From NCBI GenBank assembly GCA_017440465.1, contig JAFSHF010000023.1, forward strand, positions 1 through 33,514: a stretch of DNA of 33,514 bases, given 5' to 3'. Origin of the DNA: Clostridia bacterium. GTDB lineage: Bacteria > Bacillota > Clostridia > Oscillospirales > QAKW01. The notes under the pieces are model-generated. The model saw nothing but the letters and a program-made list of their open reading frames with translations. It ran no database searches and was not told where the DNA came from. The translations under genes and the position numbers were made by a program. Below are positions 14,214 to 23,084 of the stretch, one piece after another; the first letter of the stretch is position 1; each line of letters opens with the position of its first letter.

Positions 14214-14626
14214 TGCTCGCTCCCTCCTTTTGCGCGGCAACCGCACCGCCCGAATAAAACCGAGCGATACTCATCCACTGTGAAGCCGTTTTTCTTGAAG
14301 ATCTCGTTTAAAAGAAGAGCGGATTGCTCTTCTTCCATATGCATCAGTTTGCCGCAGTCCAGGCATTTTAAATGCAGATGCTCGTGGCAATGCGCGCCCG
14401 CCTTCCGATAGAGTGCACAGCGGGTGCCCTCCTGCTCACTTTTATGGAGCAGCTGCTCTTCGGCCATCTTACCGACCAAGCGGTAAACGGTGCTTTTGCC
14501 CGGTGCGTCGGCACCGTATTGCGCCATCAAAGCTTCCGCCAACGCATCGGCTGTATAGGATTGATCGGGGTTGCGATCCATCAGTTCCAGGATCTGCCGC
14601 CGCGATTTTGTCTGATAATGCGCCAT
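14210..14626 (-). CDS. zur: Fur-family regulator, probable Zur
   Basis: A 138-residue Fur-family repressor. The winged-helix part (about 1-75) includes SYTADALAEAL and STVYRLVGKMAE. The HCHEHLHLKCLDCGK segment supplies a His cluster and the first CxxC of a structural zinc site, and CGC near the C-terminus supplies the second. It is the first gene of the zinc uptake operon and overlaps the lipoprotein gene by 4 bp. A perfect 7-1-7 palindrome lies between its promoter and start, so it most likely represses its own operon when zinc is plentiful. Fur or PerR specificity cannot be excluded from sequence alone, but the operon partners indicate zinc. Confidence 0.88.
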   Translation of the reverse strand: MAHYQTKSRRQILELMDRNPDQSYTADALAEALMAQYGADAPGKSTVYRLVGKMAEEQLLHKSEQEGTRCALYRKAGAHCHEHLHLKCLDCGKLMHMEEEQSALLLNEIFKKNGFTVDEYRSVLFGRCGCRAKGGSEQ

Positions 14627-14656
14627 ACCGCACCGCCTTTCTTGTCATCTTAAATT

Positions 14657-14709
14657 TGAGAATGATTCTCATTTTGTATAGTATATAATAAATTATTCCT
14701 TTTTGTCAA
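14657..14709 (-). promoter_or_regulatory. Promoter and 7-1-7 Zur/Fur-type operator of the zinc operon
   Basis: Read on the minus strand, TTGACA (14709-14704) and TATACT (14685-14680) are 18 bp apart. The perfect palindrome TGAGAATGATTCTCA (14657-14671) lies at the expected transcription start. It matches the 7-1-7 geometry of Fur-family boxes, so bound repressor would block initiation. Confidence 0.85.
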
Positions 14710-14719
14710 TCATTAATTC

Positions 14720-14748
14720 TTGACAATTAATTGAAATGGGTTTATAAT
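14720..14748 (+). promoter_or_regulatory. Strong promoter of the tRNA gene
   Basis: TTGACA (14720-14725) and TATAAT (14743-14748), both consensus, are 17 bp apart and lie 14 bp before the tRNA. It diverges from the zinc operon promoter. Confidence 0.88.
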
Positions 14749-14762
14749 ACAATACACGCAAT

Positions 14763-14839
14763 GGAGGTATAGCACAGCTGGTTAGAGCACTTCGTTCACA
14801 TCGAAGGGGTCACAGGTTCGAATCCTGTTATCTCCACCA
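14763..14839 (+). tRNA. tRNA-Val (anticodon CAC)
   Basis: A 77-nt cloverleaf with an encoded CCA end (14837-14839). The acceptor stem is GGAGGTA/TATCTCC with one G.T pair. The anticodon stem CTTCG/CGAAG encloses TTCACAT, reading the GTG codon. The T-arm is CAGGTTCGAATCCTG. The D-stem holds one A.A mismatch. A promoter and terminator surround it as a single-gene unit. Confidence 0.95.
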
Positions 14840-14842
14840 AAC

Positions 14843-14872
14843 AAAAAGCACCCGATCGGGTGCTTTTTGTTT
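14843..14872 (+). terminator. Intrinsic terminator of the tRNA gene
   Basis: GCACCCGATCGGGTGC is a self-complementary stem flanked by A5 and T5, followed by GTTTTT. Confidence 0.85.
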
Positions 14873-14885
14873 TTAAATGTCAAGG

Positions 14886-14914
14886 TTGCAGAGATAAAAA
14901 AAGAGTGCTATAAT
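14886..14914 (+). promoter_or_regulatory. Promoter of the metF operon
   Basis: TTGCAG (14886-14891) and TATAAT (14909-14914) are 17 bp apart. Only about 30 nt of leader precede the start codon, which leaves no room for an S-box or similar riboswitch. Confidence 0.65.
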
Positions 14915-14948
14915 AAATTTAATTATAGATTAAGAAAGGTGATTTTAA

Positions 14949-15824
14949 ATGAAGATCATCAATTTGCTGAAAAATAAAAAATTAAGTCTTTCCTTTGAGG
15001 TGTTTCCGCCCAAGACCGAAAGCGGGTTTGAGACCGTTAAGACCGCCACCGAAGAGATCGCCAAACTGCGCCCTTCCTATATGAGTGTCACCTACGGTGC
15101 GGGCGGCGGGATCGGGGAGTATACCCTGCAGATCGCCAAGAATATTAAGGATAATTATAATGTTCCCACTTTGGCGCATCTGACCTGCGTTTCTTCCTCC
15201 AAAGAAACGGTGGCGCAAAAGATTGCCGCGATGAAAGAGGCGGGGATCCAAAATGTTCTGGCATTGCGCGGCGATATTCCGCAGGAACTGCAGGGTGCAG
15301 ACCGCAGCAATTGGGATTTTCGGTATGCCATCGATCTGGTGCGCACCTTAAAAGCGGCAGGGGATTTTTGCATCGGCGGTGCTTGCTATCCTGAGATCCA
15401 TCCCGAAAGTGCCAACCAAAAAGAAGATATCCGCCGCTTAAAAGAAAAGGTGGATGCCGGTTGCGATTTTCTTACCACCCAAATGTTTTTTGATAATAAT
15501 CTGCTCTATAGTTTTCTCTATAAAATTCGCGAAGCAGGCATCGATGTTCCGGTCATCCCCGGCATTATGCCCATCACCAACGCCAATCAAATTGAGCGGG
15601 CAATCACCCTATCGGGTTCGTTTATGCCCCAGCGCTTTAAGATTTTGGTGGATCAATTCGGCTCCGATCCTGCCGCAATGAAGCAGGCGGGGATCGCTTA
15701 CGCTACCGATCAGATCATCGACCTGTTTGCCAACGGTATTACAAACGTTCACGTTTATTCGATGAATAATCCCGACGTCGCCCAAAAGATTTTGCAGAAT
15801 CTTTCGGATATTTTGGGTAAATGA
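14949..15824 (+). CDS. metF: Methylenetetrahydrofolate reductase
   Basis: A 291-residue protein, the length of bacterial MetF, with ATG at 14949 after GAAAGGTG. The chain follows the family: SLSFEVFPPKTE near the start (active-site Glu), YMSVTYGAGG, THLTC-like AHLTCV, ALRGD, a GGACYPEIHPES segment, then TQMFFDN and PGIMPI. It reduces 5,10-methylene-THF to 5-methyl-THF, the methyl donor used by the MetH encoded two genes later. It shares a 4-bp ATGA overlap with the next gene. No separate zinc-cluster subunit gene is seen nearby. Confidence 0.95.
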   Translation: MKIINLLKNKKLSLSFEVFPPKTESGFETVKTATEEIAKLRPSYMSVTYGAGGGIGEYTLQIAKNIKDNYNVPTLAHLTCVSSSKETVAQKIAAMKEAGIQNVLALRGDIPQELQGADRSNWDFRYAIDLVRTLKAAGDFCIGGACYPEIHPESANQKEDIRRLKEKVDAGCDFLTTQMFFDNNLLYSFLYKIREAGIDVPVIPGIMPITNANQIERAITLSGSFMPQRFKILVDQFGSDPAAMKQAGIAYATDQIIDLFANGITNVHVYSMNNPDVAQKILQNLSDILGK

Positions 15825-16399
15825 GCGGATCGTTGATTGCTAAAATTGAACCTTCGGCGGTCAATCCTGCCGAGGTATTACGCTATGCAGGCAGCAAAGG
15901 AGCAGATCCTGCGGTGGAAGAACTGCTGAAAGAATGTATCGCGGAAGCGCAAAGGGAATTTTCCTATCGCGTGTGTTATTGCTGCCTGCCGTTGCAGATA
16001 GACGGCAAGGACTGCCGCATCGGTTCTCTCTGCTTGCGCTCCAAAGCGTTGGCAAAAACCTTGAGCGGGTGCAGTGAGGTGATCCTCTTCGGTGCAACTT
16101 TAGGGGTGGGGATCGATCGGCTGATTGGGAAGTATCTGCGGATCTCACCCGCTAAAGCGTTGCTGATGGATGCCTTAGGTACCGAGCGCATTGAAGCGCT
16201 TTGCGATGCCTTTTGCAAAAGCCAAGGGTGTAAAATTACACCGCGTTTTAGCGCGGGATACGGCGATCTACCCCTTGCGGTGCAGTCTGATCTGTTCGCG
16301 TTATTGCAATGTGAAAAGAAGATCGGTCTTTGTATGACCGATGGGCTGATGATGAGCCCATCGAAATCCGTAACAGCGATTTTTGGAATAAAGGAGTAA
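15821..16399 (+). CDS. Methionine synthase activation-domain protein
   Basis: A 192-residue protein resembling the C-terminal AdoMet-binding reactivation domain of MetH as a separate polypeptide. Visible are the RVCYCCLPLQ segment, a LFGATLGVGIDRLI stretch, DALGTERIEALCD and RFSAGYGDLPL, the last matching the RxSxGYxxCP-like region of the activation domain. It lies between metF and the metH that lacks this domain, with ATGA overlap upstream and AAAGGAG before the next start. It probably rescues oxidised cob(II)alamin on that enzyme by reductive methylation with S-adenosylmethionine. Confidence 0.88.
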   Translation: MSGSLIAKIEPSAVNPAEVLRYAGSKGADPAVEELLKECIAEAQREFSYRVCYCCLPLQIDGKDCRIGSLCLRSKALAKTLSGCSEVILFGATLGVGIDRLIGKYLRISPAKALLMDALGTERIEALCDAFCKSQGCKITPRFSAGYGDLPLAVQSDLFALLQCEKKIGLCMTDGLMMSPSKSVTAIFGIKE

Positions 16400-16401
16400 T
16401 T

Positions 16402-18792
16402 ATGACCTTTCTTGAGTTTTTAAAAACCAATCACGTTTTCTTCGATGGCGGAATGGGAACGCTGCTGCAGGCCAAAGGTCTGCAGGCAGGCGAACTGCCG
16501 GAGCGTTGGAATCTCAGCCATCCGCAGATCGTCCAAGAGATCCATCGCGCTTATTATGATGCGGGCAGTAATGTGGTCACCGCCAATACCTTCGGTGCCA
16601 ATGCACTGAAATTTTCTGCCGAAGAATTGGACTTTATTGTTCGGGCGGCGATGGAAAACGCGCGGCTTGCCCAAGCGCAAAGCGGTGGGGATCAACCCAA
16701 GTTTATTGCCTTGGATATCGGCCCTTTGGGCAAATTGCTCAAGCCCTTGGGGGATTTGGAGTTTGAAGATGCGGTGGAGCTGTTTGCCAAAACCGTCCGT
16801 CTGGGCGTAAAATACGGTGCCGACCTTATTTTGATCGAGACGATGAACGATTGCTATGAGACCAAAGCCGCGCTGTTGGCGGCCAAGGAGAACAGCACTC
16901 TGCCGGTGTTGGTCTCCAATGCCTATGGGGAAGACGGAAAGCTGATGACCGGTGCCACCCCTGCGGCAATGGTCGCTATGCTGGAAGGAATGGGGGCGGA
17001 TGCCATCGGTGCCAACTGCTCTTTAGGTCCCAAGCAACTTTCCTCAGTGGTAGAGGAACTTTTGGAGTGTGCCTCCGTTCCCGTCTTGATGCAAGCCAAT
17101 GCCGGCTTGCCGAAATTAGATGGAGAAACCACCGTTTTTGATGTAAAGGAAAAAGACTTTGCGGAAGAAACCGCCGCATTGATGCAAAAAGGTTTGCGGA
17201 TCGCAGGCGGTTGCTGCGGAACAACGCCTTCCTATATTAAAGAATTGGCGGAAACTGCTAAAAACATTGAAATTAAGCCGATTTCGGCAAAGAATAGAAC
17301 CGTCGTTTCTTCCTATACCCACGCAGTTGAGTTCGGTAAAGGGCCGATTTTAATCGGCGAGCGAATCAATCCCACCGGCAAAAAGCGGTTCAAGCAAGCG
17401 TTGGTGGATGGGGATATGGATTATCTTCTCGGCGAAGGGGTCGCCCAGCAGGAAAAGGGCGCGCATCTGCTGGATGTCAATGTGGGCCTGCCCGAAATTG
17501 ACGAACCTAAGATGCTCAAAGCCGCGGTCTGCGAACTGCAGGCGGTCAGCAATCTGCCGTTGCAGATCGATACCGCCGATCCCAAAGCAATGGAGTGTGC
17601 ACTTCGCTGCTATAATGGTAAAGCGTTGATCAATTCGGTCAACGGTAAAAAAGAGAGTATGGACGCCATCTTCCCGCTGGTAAAAAAATACGGCGGTGCG
17701 GTCATTGCGCTGACCTTGGATGAGGATGGAATTCCCGCCACCGCCGAAGGCCGCCTTGCCATCGCCAAGCGGATTATGGACACCGCGGCTGCCTACGGTA
17801 TCGATAAAAAAGACCTGATCTTTGATCCTTTGGCAATGACCGTCAGCGCCGATCAAAATGCGGCGAAGGTGACCTTGGAGGCGGTTTATCGTATCCGTAC
17901 CGAGTTGGGTTGTCATACCTCGCTGGGGGTTTCTAACGTTTCCTTTGGGTTGCCCAATCGGGATGCGATCAATGGGGTATTCTTTGCAATGGCGTTGCAA
18001 AATGGATTATCTGCCGCCATTATGAACCCCTATTCCGCCGAAATGATGAAAACCTATTATGCCTATCGGGCTTTAAAGGGGCTGGATGAAAACTGCGCCG
18101 ATTATATTGCCTCGGCGGAGCAATGGATTCCTGCGGCGGAAGCGGTTGCTGCCCCTGCCAAAACCCAAGAAGAAGCCCGCCCTGCCTTGCAGCAGGCAAT
18201 TATCAAGGGCTTCAAAGATAAAGCGGCGCAGTTGACCAAGGACCTGCTTTGTTCGGTCGCTCCGCTGGACTTGGTGAATAAGGAGATCATTCCTGCGCTA
18301 AATATCGTCGGCGAAGGGTTTGAAAAGAAGACAGTGTATCTGCCCCAATTGCTGATGAGTGCTGAGGCCGCCAAGGCGGCTTTTGAGGAGATCAAAGGCT
18401 TTATGGCAGGCGGGGAGAAAGCGGCAGGGAAAGGCCCGATCATTCTTGCAACGGTGCAAGGCGATATCCACGATATCGGCAAAAACATCGTTAAACTTTT
18501 GCTGGAAAACTATGGTTTTGATGTAGTGGATCTGGGCAAGGATGTTCCGCCCCAAGTAGTTTTGGAGCGCGCGATCGCCCTTCAAGCCAAAATCGTCGGT
18601 CTCAGCGCGCTGATGACCACCACCGTTCCCGCGATGGAAGAAACCATCCACCTGCTCAAAGAGCAAGCCCCTTGGTGCAAGACCGTAGTGGGCGGAGCGG
18701 TGCTGACCAAAGAGTATGCTGAAAAAATGAATGCGGATTTTTATGCCAAAGATGCAATGGAAACCGTTCGTTTTGCCGAAACCGTTCTTTAA
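16402..18792 (+). CDS. metH: Cobalamin-dependent methionine synthase without activation domain
   Basis: A 796-residue protein against about 1,200 in full MetH. ATG at 16402 follows AAAGGAG (16390-16396). The homocysteine domain (about 1-290) carries zinc Cys206 in GANCSLG and Cys271/Cys272 in GGCCGT. The pterin-binding domain (about 310-570) begins PILIGERINPTGK. A helical cap and cobalamin domain (about 590-796) include GDIHDIG (688-693), whose His690 would ligate cobalt. The AdoMet activation module is absent and replaced by the separate upstream gene. It transfers a methyl group from methyl-THF to homocysteine. A terminator follows directly. Confidence 0.95.
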   Translation: MTFLEFLKTNHVFFDGGMGTLLQAKGLQAGELPERWNLSHPQIVQEIHRAYYDAGSNVVTANTFGANALKFSAEELDFIVRAAMENARLAQAQSGGDQPKFIALDIGPLGKLLKPLGDLEFEDAVELFAKTVRLGVKYGADLILIETMNDCYETKAALLAAKENSTLPVLVSNAYGEDGKLMTGATPAAMVAMLEGMGADAIGANCSLGPKQLSSVVEELLECASVPVLMQANAGLPKLDGETTVFDVKEKDFAEETAALMQKGLRIAGGCCGTTPSYIKELAETAKNIEIKPISAKNRTVVSSYTHAVEFGKGPILIGERINPTGKKRFKQALVDGDMDYLLGEGVAQQEKGAHLLDVNVGLPEIDEPKMLKAAVCELQAVSNLPLQIDTADPKAMECALRCYNGKALINSVNGKKESMDAIFPLVKKYGGAVIALTLDEDGIPATAEGRLAIAKRIMDTAAAYGIDKKDLIFDPLAMTVSADQNAAKVTLEAVYRIRTELGCHTSLGVSNVSFGLPNRDAINGVFFAMALQNGLSAAIMNPYSAEMMKTYYAYRALKGLDENCADYIASAEQWIPAAEAVAAPAKTQEEARPALQQAIIKGFKDKAAQLTKDLLCSVAPLDLVNKEIIPALNIVGEGFEKKTVYLPQLLMSAEAAKAAFEEIKGFMAGGEKAAGKGPIILATVQGDIHDIGKNIVKLLLENYGFDVVDLGKDVPPQVVLERAIALQAKIVGLSALMTTTVPAMEETIHLLKEQAPWCKTVVGGAVLTKEYAEKMNADFYAKDAMETVRFAETVL

Positions 18793-18797
18793 ACAAT

Positions 18798-18830
18798 AAA
18801 AAGCCGAGCGCAGTGCGCTCGGCTTTTGTT
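18798..18830. terminator. Bidirectional terminator between metH and uxaA
   Basis: GCCGAGCGCA (18803-18812), G, TGCGCTCGGC (18814-18823) with A and T runs outside. It serves converging metH (+) and uxaA (-). Confidence 0.85.
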
Positions 18831-18834
18831 TTGA

Positions 18835-20205
18835 TTAAAGAGTTACGCCGTCTTTGAAGATGGAAATCTCTTCGTAGCCGTTTTGCTCGTTTTTGGTTTT
18901 CTCGCCGCTTGCCACTGCCAGAACAAAGTTCAGCAGATCGTCGGTGGGATCCTCGCCCTTCAGCATGGGGCTGGCATCGAAATCGATCCAGTTGGCTTTA
19001 TGGGTGGCCAGATAATGGTTGGTAGCGATCTTCGCCGTCGGAACACCGGTTCCCAAGGGAGTGCCGCGTCCGGTAGTGAAGAGGATCATATGCGCACCGG
19101 CAGCCATCAGATTGGTTACCGCCACAATATCGTTGCCGGGACCGTTCAAAAGGGAAAGACCGTTCTTGGTCACCCGATCACCGTAGTCCAGAACATCGAC
19201 AACGGGGGAAAGCCCGCCCTTTTGCACGCAACCCAAGGATTTTTCTTCCAGCGTGGTAATCCCGCCCTTTTTATTGCCGGGCGAGGGATTTTCATAGATC
19301 ACTTGATTATGACGAGTGAAATAATCCTTAAAGTTGTTGATGAGAGCGACCGTCTTTTGGAAGGTGGCTTCATCCACGCAACGCTGCATCAAAAGATGTT
19401 CCGCACCAAACATTTCGGGCACCTCGGTCAGCACACAACTGCCGCCCATCGCCACCAGCTTATCGCAGAACCGACCGACCAAGGGGTTGGCGGTGATGCC
19501 GGAAAAACCGTCGCTTCCGCCGCATTTCAAGCCCACCTTGAGCTTGGAGACGGGGATGGGTTGCTTTTTGAAGGTGGCGGCATATTCCTGCAGTTCACGG
19601 ACGATGGCAACGCCGGCTTCAATTTCGTCTTCCACATCCTGGACGCTCAAAAAGCGTACTCGCTTTTCGTTCCATTCACCCAAAACCGTTTTAAAAACAT
19701 CGATGTTGTTGTTCTCGCAGCCCAAGCCCAAAACCAGAACACCGCCTGCATTGGGATGATTGACCATCCCGCGCAGGATCTTTTGGGTCACTTCCTGATC
19801 CTCATTCAGCTGAGAGCAGCCGAAGGGGTGGGGGAAATGCTTGGCACCGGTTTTTTGAGCGATCTTCTCGGCGATCTTATTGACGCAACCGACGGTGTTG
19901 ACGATCCAGACATCGTTGCGGATGCCCACCTCGCCGTTCTCGCGGAGATAACCGTCAAAGGTACGATCGGTTTCGATCTTCTCCTGCTTGAGTTCGGCAG
20001 GGGTATAGGTATATTCCAATTTTTCGGAGAGATTGGTTTTGACGTTATGGGTATGTACGTGCTCGCCTTTCTTAATATCGGCAGTAGCGTGGCCGATGGG
20101 CTGGCCGTATTTGATGATGTTCTCGCCCGCTTGGATATCCCGCGCGGCGTATTTATGCCCATCTTCAATGTTTACTTCAACGTTGTCAAGCTTCGTTATT
20201 AACAT
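18835..20205 (-). CDS. uxaA: Altronate dehydratase
   Basis: A 456-residue protein with both parts of the UxaA family. The N-terminal SAF-like domain (about 1-90) has DIQAGENIIKYGQPIG and HVHTHNV. The larger catalytic region has GEVGIRNDVWIVNTVGCVN, HPFGCSQ, GLGCENN, LKCGGSDGFSGITANP and FTTGRGTPLG. The Cys residues in the GC and CGG motifs fit metal binding. It removes water from altronate to give 2-keto-3-deoxygluconate in galacturonate use. ATG at 20205 overlaps the end of uxaB by 20 bp, with GAGG ahead. Later Entner-Doudoroff-type genes are not in the window. Confidence 0.92.
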   Translation of the reverse strand: MLITKLDNVEVNIEDGHKYAARDIQAGENIIKYGQPIGHATADIKKGEHVHTHNVKTNLSEKLEYTYTPAELKQEKIETDRTFDGYLRENGEVGIRNDVWIVNTVGCVNKIAEKIAQKTGAKHFPHPFGCSQLNEDQEVTQKILRGMVNHPNAGGVLVLGLGCENNNIDVFKTVLGEWNEKRVRFLSVQDVEDEIEAGVAIVRELQEYAATFKKQPIPVSKLKVGLKCGGSDGFSGITANPLVGRFCDKLVAMGGSCVLTEVPEMFGAEHLLMQRCVDEATFQKTVALINNFKDYFTRHNQVIYENPSPGNKKGGITTLEEKSLGCVQKGGLSPVVDVLDYGDRVTKNGLSLLNGPGNDIVAVTNLMAAGAHMILFTTGRGTPLGTGVPTAKIATNHYLATHKANWIDFDASPMLKGEDPTDDLLNFVLAVASGEKTKNEQNGYEEISIFKDGVTL

Positions 20206-21457
20206 GCTTTAATACCTCGTCCTTTAAGAAAATCAGATCCTGATCCCAAAGCGCTTTATTGCGTAAGATCTCTTCTACTGTTGCGCTCTTCATAAATTCG
20301 GTAACATCCGCGTCGTCGTTGGTCTCCCCGACGCGATAAAATTCGATCAATTTCGCAAACGCAAAGATCAAAGTTTCGGGCATTTTATTGAACCGCTTGA
20401 TGTATTCCAAAATGGAGGGAAGAACACGGACCTTGAATTTGCTGACCGAGTTTAAGGCGATGGAAGAAAGATAATGCTTGATGTAGGGGTTGGCAAAGCG
20501 GGTCATAACATTATCGGCATATTCCAGCAATTCTTCTTTGGGCAGATCCAAAGTGGGGATGATCTCATCGTAGATACACTTTTTCAGGTGAGCGTTCATT
20601 GTGGGATCGTCGATGCAGGATTTGACGGTATCCAAGCCGGAAAGCAACGCATAGGGAACCAGCGAGGTATGGGCACCGTTGAGGATGCGGACCTTGCGGG
20701 TGCGATACATTTCCAGATTATCGGTCAGAATGACATTCAGACCGCATTGACCCAAAGGCAGTTCCTCAAAGAGATCCTTATAGCCTTCGATGACCCAGAG
20801 GTGGAAATACTCGGAGGTATTGGCCATATTGTCTTCCCAGCCGAGGTTCAGATCCTCGCCTCTGGGATAACCGGTGTTGATGCGGTCAACCAAAGTGTTG
20901 CAGAAGATGTTTTCATTCTCGATCCAGGCTTTGAAATCTTCGCCTAAATTCCAAAGGTCGGCATATTGCAGAATGCATTTTTTGAGGTTTTCGCCGTTCT
21001 TATTGATCAGTTCACAGGGCAGGAAGATAAAACCGCCCAAGTTGATGTCAAAGCGGCGCTTGAGCAGTTGAGTCAGCTTGCCGGGGAAGGTGTTGGCAGG
21101 GCGGTCTTCCCACTTGTCCTTCTTATCAAAGACAATACCTGCCTCGGTGGTATTGGAAACGATGAAGCGGAAATCGGGGTTTTCTGCCAAAGCGATATAT
21201 CCATCGAAATCTTCGTAAGCTTTGACACAGCGGGAAATGCAGGTGATCTTGCGGGTGTCCACCCCTTCGATGCCGCGGCAGATATGGGTATAGTCGCAAC
21301 CCTGCGCCATCAGCATATCACACATACCGTTTTTGATGGGCTGAACAACAGTGATCCGCCCTGCAAAATCGGTCTGCTCGTTGGCAATGTCTACCATCCA
21401 GTCCACAAATCCGCGTAAAAATCCGCCTTCACCAAATTGAATAATCTTTTCGTTCAT
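20186..21457 (-). CDS. uxaB: Tagaturonate reductase (altronate oxidoreductase)
   Basis: A 423-residue polyol dehydrogenase-family protein. The N-terminal IIQFGEGGFLRGFVDWMV is the NAD-binding segment, shorter than in many relatives. FIVSNTTEAGI is a typical strand. The catalytic signature KVRILNGAHTS (Lys, Asn, His) occurs near residue 255. It reduces tagaturonate to altronate, the substrate of the following uxaA, so the two overlapping genes catalyse successive steps. The ribosome site GGAGG lies in the last codons of the preceding hydrolase gene. Fructuronate reductase (UxuB) is the nearest alternative, but the uxaA partner favours UxaB. Confidence 0.88.
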   Translation of the reverse strand: MNEKIIQFGEGGFLRGFVDWMVDIANEQTDFAGRITVVQPIKNGMCDMLMAQGCDYTHICRGIEGVDTRKITCISRCVKAYEDFDGYIALAENPDFRFIVSNTTEAGIVFDKKDKWEDRPANTFPGKLTQLLKRRFDINLGGFIFLPCELINKNGENLKKCILQYADLWNLGEDFKAWIENENIFCNTLVDRINTGYPRGEDLNLGWEDNMANTSEYFHLWVIEGYKDLFEELPLGQCGLNVILTDNLEMYRTRKVRILNGAHTSLVPYALLSGLDTVKSCIDDPTMNAHLKKCIYDEIIPTLDLPKEELLEYADNVMTRFANPYIKHYLSSIALNSVSKFKVRVLPSILEYIKRFNKMPETLIFAFAKLIEFYRVGETNDDADVTEFMKSATVEEILRNKALWDQDLIFLKDEVLKHVNNEA

Positions 21458-21459
21458 TT

Positions 21460-22941
21460 TTAAATCCTCCCTGTTGGATCACCGGTGGCGATCCCTTCGT
21501 ATTCATTCATAAAGTCTTCGGCTTTTTTGATCATTTTGATGCCCAACTTAAGATCTTCGCGGAAGCTGAATATCATTTGCAAACGGCCGAAATAAGTATC
21601 GATGACTTGAACATCGATGAAAAACGTGTTGGCATCCGCCCAAGCGGCAGATGCGGCGCAATCAAAGAGGCGGTCGCCCGGCACCGTTCCGATGCGGTCG
21701 GCATAGCCCTTTTGGGGGAACTTGCCAAAGCGGTTGGCATTGATGCCAAAGGAAAGTTCTTTATCTCCCTGCGCGTTGGTGTAGGCAAGGGTGCCGCCGC
21801 CTTCGTCGAAGGTAATCTTCAGCTTGGTAATACCCATGGGGTTGGTATCCAGCGCAAAGGTCTTGCCGTTGATGCGCTCTGCCATCGGGCTTGTCGCCGC
21901 GCCCTTGGCGTGGAAGAGCTCTAAAGTCGAGCAATAATCCGCCAGTGCTTTTTGCGCTTGGGAATTTTCCTCCATCGGTGCATCCTGCGCCTTGCGAATG
22001 ACCAAATCAAAAAGGGCGTTGATGATGATCATTCTCGCATAATCATTGCCTTGGTTATCACCGTTATAGATCACAATGAGGTCCTTATCGGGAACGCAGA
22101 TGGCAAATTGGCAACCCATTCCATTAAAGAAATAGGAGTTGTCGTGGGTGCGCCAAAATTGATATCCATACCCTTCATATATGTAAGAGGGGTAATCGGT
22201 GGTAATGGTGGATACTTGGCAAGCGGTGGCTTCTTCGATGTATTTTTCGTTTAGAAGCTGCTCGCCGTTCCAATTTCCCTTGTGCATACAAAACTGCGCG
22301 GCTTTTAAAAGATCGGTGGGCTTGCAGATCAGTGCCGAATCGCTCCAGGAATGACCGCCGGGGCAGGCCAGCATATCCGCTTCCTCGGAAAAGCCGATTT
22401 TATCCAAAAACTTTTCCCGCAGATAGTCCATCAGCGGTTTTCCGCTGACACGCTCCACCAAAGCACCTAAAATAAAGGAACCGTTACTGTCGTATTCAAA
22501 AAAGGTTCCGGCATGATGCGCTGTGGGGGAGGGATTTTGAAAATAATCCAAGACCCGATCCTGCGGCTTGATGGGGAACCAACTGCGCCGTTGCTTGGCG
22601 GTTCGCATCATCAGCATCTGGCGGATGGTCAGCGCGCGAAAATAATCGTCGGTCAGTTGTTTGGCTTCTTCGGGGAAATAATCGATCAGTTTATCATCCA
22701 GACCGATCAAACCGTCCTGCTCCAAAAAGCCGATCGCCAAAGAAACAAAACTTTTGGTCGCCGAATACATCCGATGCTGAAAATCCTTATGAAAGGGCTT
22801 CCAATAATGTTCAAAGAGAATTTGATCTTTCCGCATAATGATCAGATCGTGGGTTGCCAGTTCCGAACGCTCCAGCAATTCCAGATATGCCTGAATATCC
22901 GCGGAGGAGATTCCCATTTTTTCGGGAGTGCAGTAATTCAA
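21460..22941 (-). CDS. Beta-lactamase-family serine hydrolase
   Basis: A 493-residue protein with TTG at 22941 after AAGGAAGG; no in-frame ATG near it has such a site. The penicillin-binding/beta-lactamase fold is visible: SATK (Ser60, Lys63), a YDS motif at Tyr150 and a GHSW segment. There is no signal peptide or membrane anchor, so it should be cytoplasmic. A C-terminal beta-rich extension (about 330-493) follows. It is first in an operon with uxaB and uxaA, 2 bp before uxaB. That suggests an esterase or hydrolase acting on a plant-derived or esterified sugar acid, not antibiotic resistance. Substrate unknown. Confidence 0.85.
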   Translation of the reverse strand: MNYCTPEKMGISSADIQAYLELLERSELATHDLIIMRKDQILFEHYWKPFHKDFQHRMYSATKSFVSLAIGFLEQDGLIGLDDKLIDYFPEEAKQLTDDYFRALTIRQMLMMRTAKQRRSWFPIKPQDRVLDYFQNPSPTAHHAGTFFEYDSNGSFILGALVERVSGKPLMDYLREKFLDKIGFSEEADMLACPGGHSWSDSALICKPTDLLKAAQFCMHKGNWNGEQLLNEKYIEEATACQVSTITTDYPSYIYEGYGYQFWRTHDNSYFFNGMGCQFAICVPDKDLIVIYNGDNQGNDYARMIIINALFDLVIRKAQDAPMEENSQAQKALADYCSTLELFHAKGAATSPMAERINGKTFALDTNPMGITKLKITFDEGGGTLAYTNAQGDKELSFGINANRFGKFPQKGYADRIGTVPGDRLFDCAASAAWADANTFFIDVQVIDTYFGRLQMIFSFREDLKLGIKMIKKAEDFMNEYEGIATGDPTGRI

Positions 22942-23032
22942 AATACATACCTTCCTTTCTATCTATAGTAATATTATAAAACTATTAGATATATTTTTCT
23001 ATAAAAAAATTGCTACGTTTATGCGAAAATAC

Positions 23033-23061
23033 TTGAATTTTTTGATATTTTATGATATTAT
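23033..23061 (+). promoter_or_regulatory. Promoter of the AraC-type regulator
   Basis: TTGAAT (23033-23038) and TATTAT (23056-23061) are 17 bp apart, about 24 nt before the GTG. A TATAAT for the divergent hydrolase-uxa operon reads at 22978-22973 on the minus strand, without a good -35, consistent with a need for activation. Confidence 0.55.
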
Positions 23062-23084
23062 ATAAAAAAAGGAGGTGAGAAGCG

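Noticed and set aside
14949-15000. S-box or cobalamin riboswitch before metF
   Set aside because: Only about 30 nt separate the promoter and start codon, too little for either aptamer.
18883-20202. Long plus-strand frame of 439 codons opposite uxaA
   Set aside because: It is the mirror of a clearly recognised dehydratase gene and its product has no family features.
22513-22968. Plus-strand frame opposite the serine hydrolase
   Set aside because: It is an antisense shadow with no good ribosome site, and the catalytic motifs are on the minus strand.
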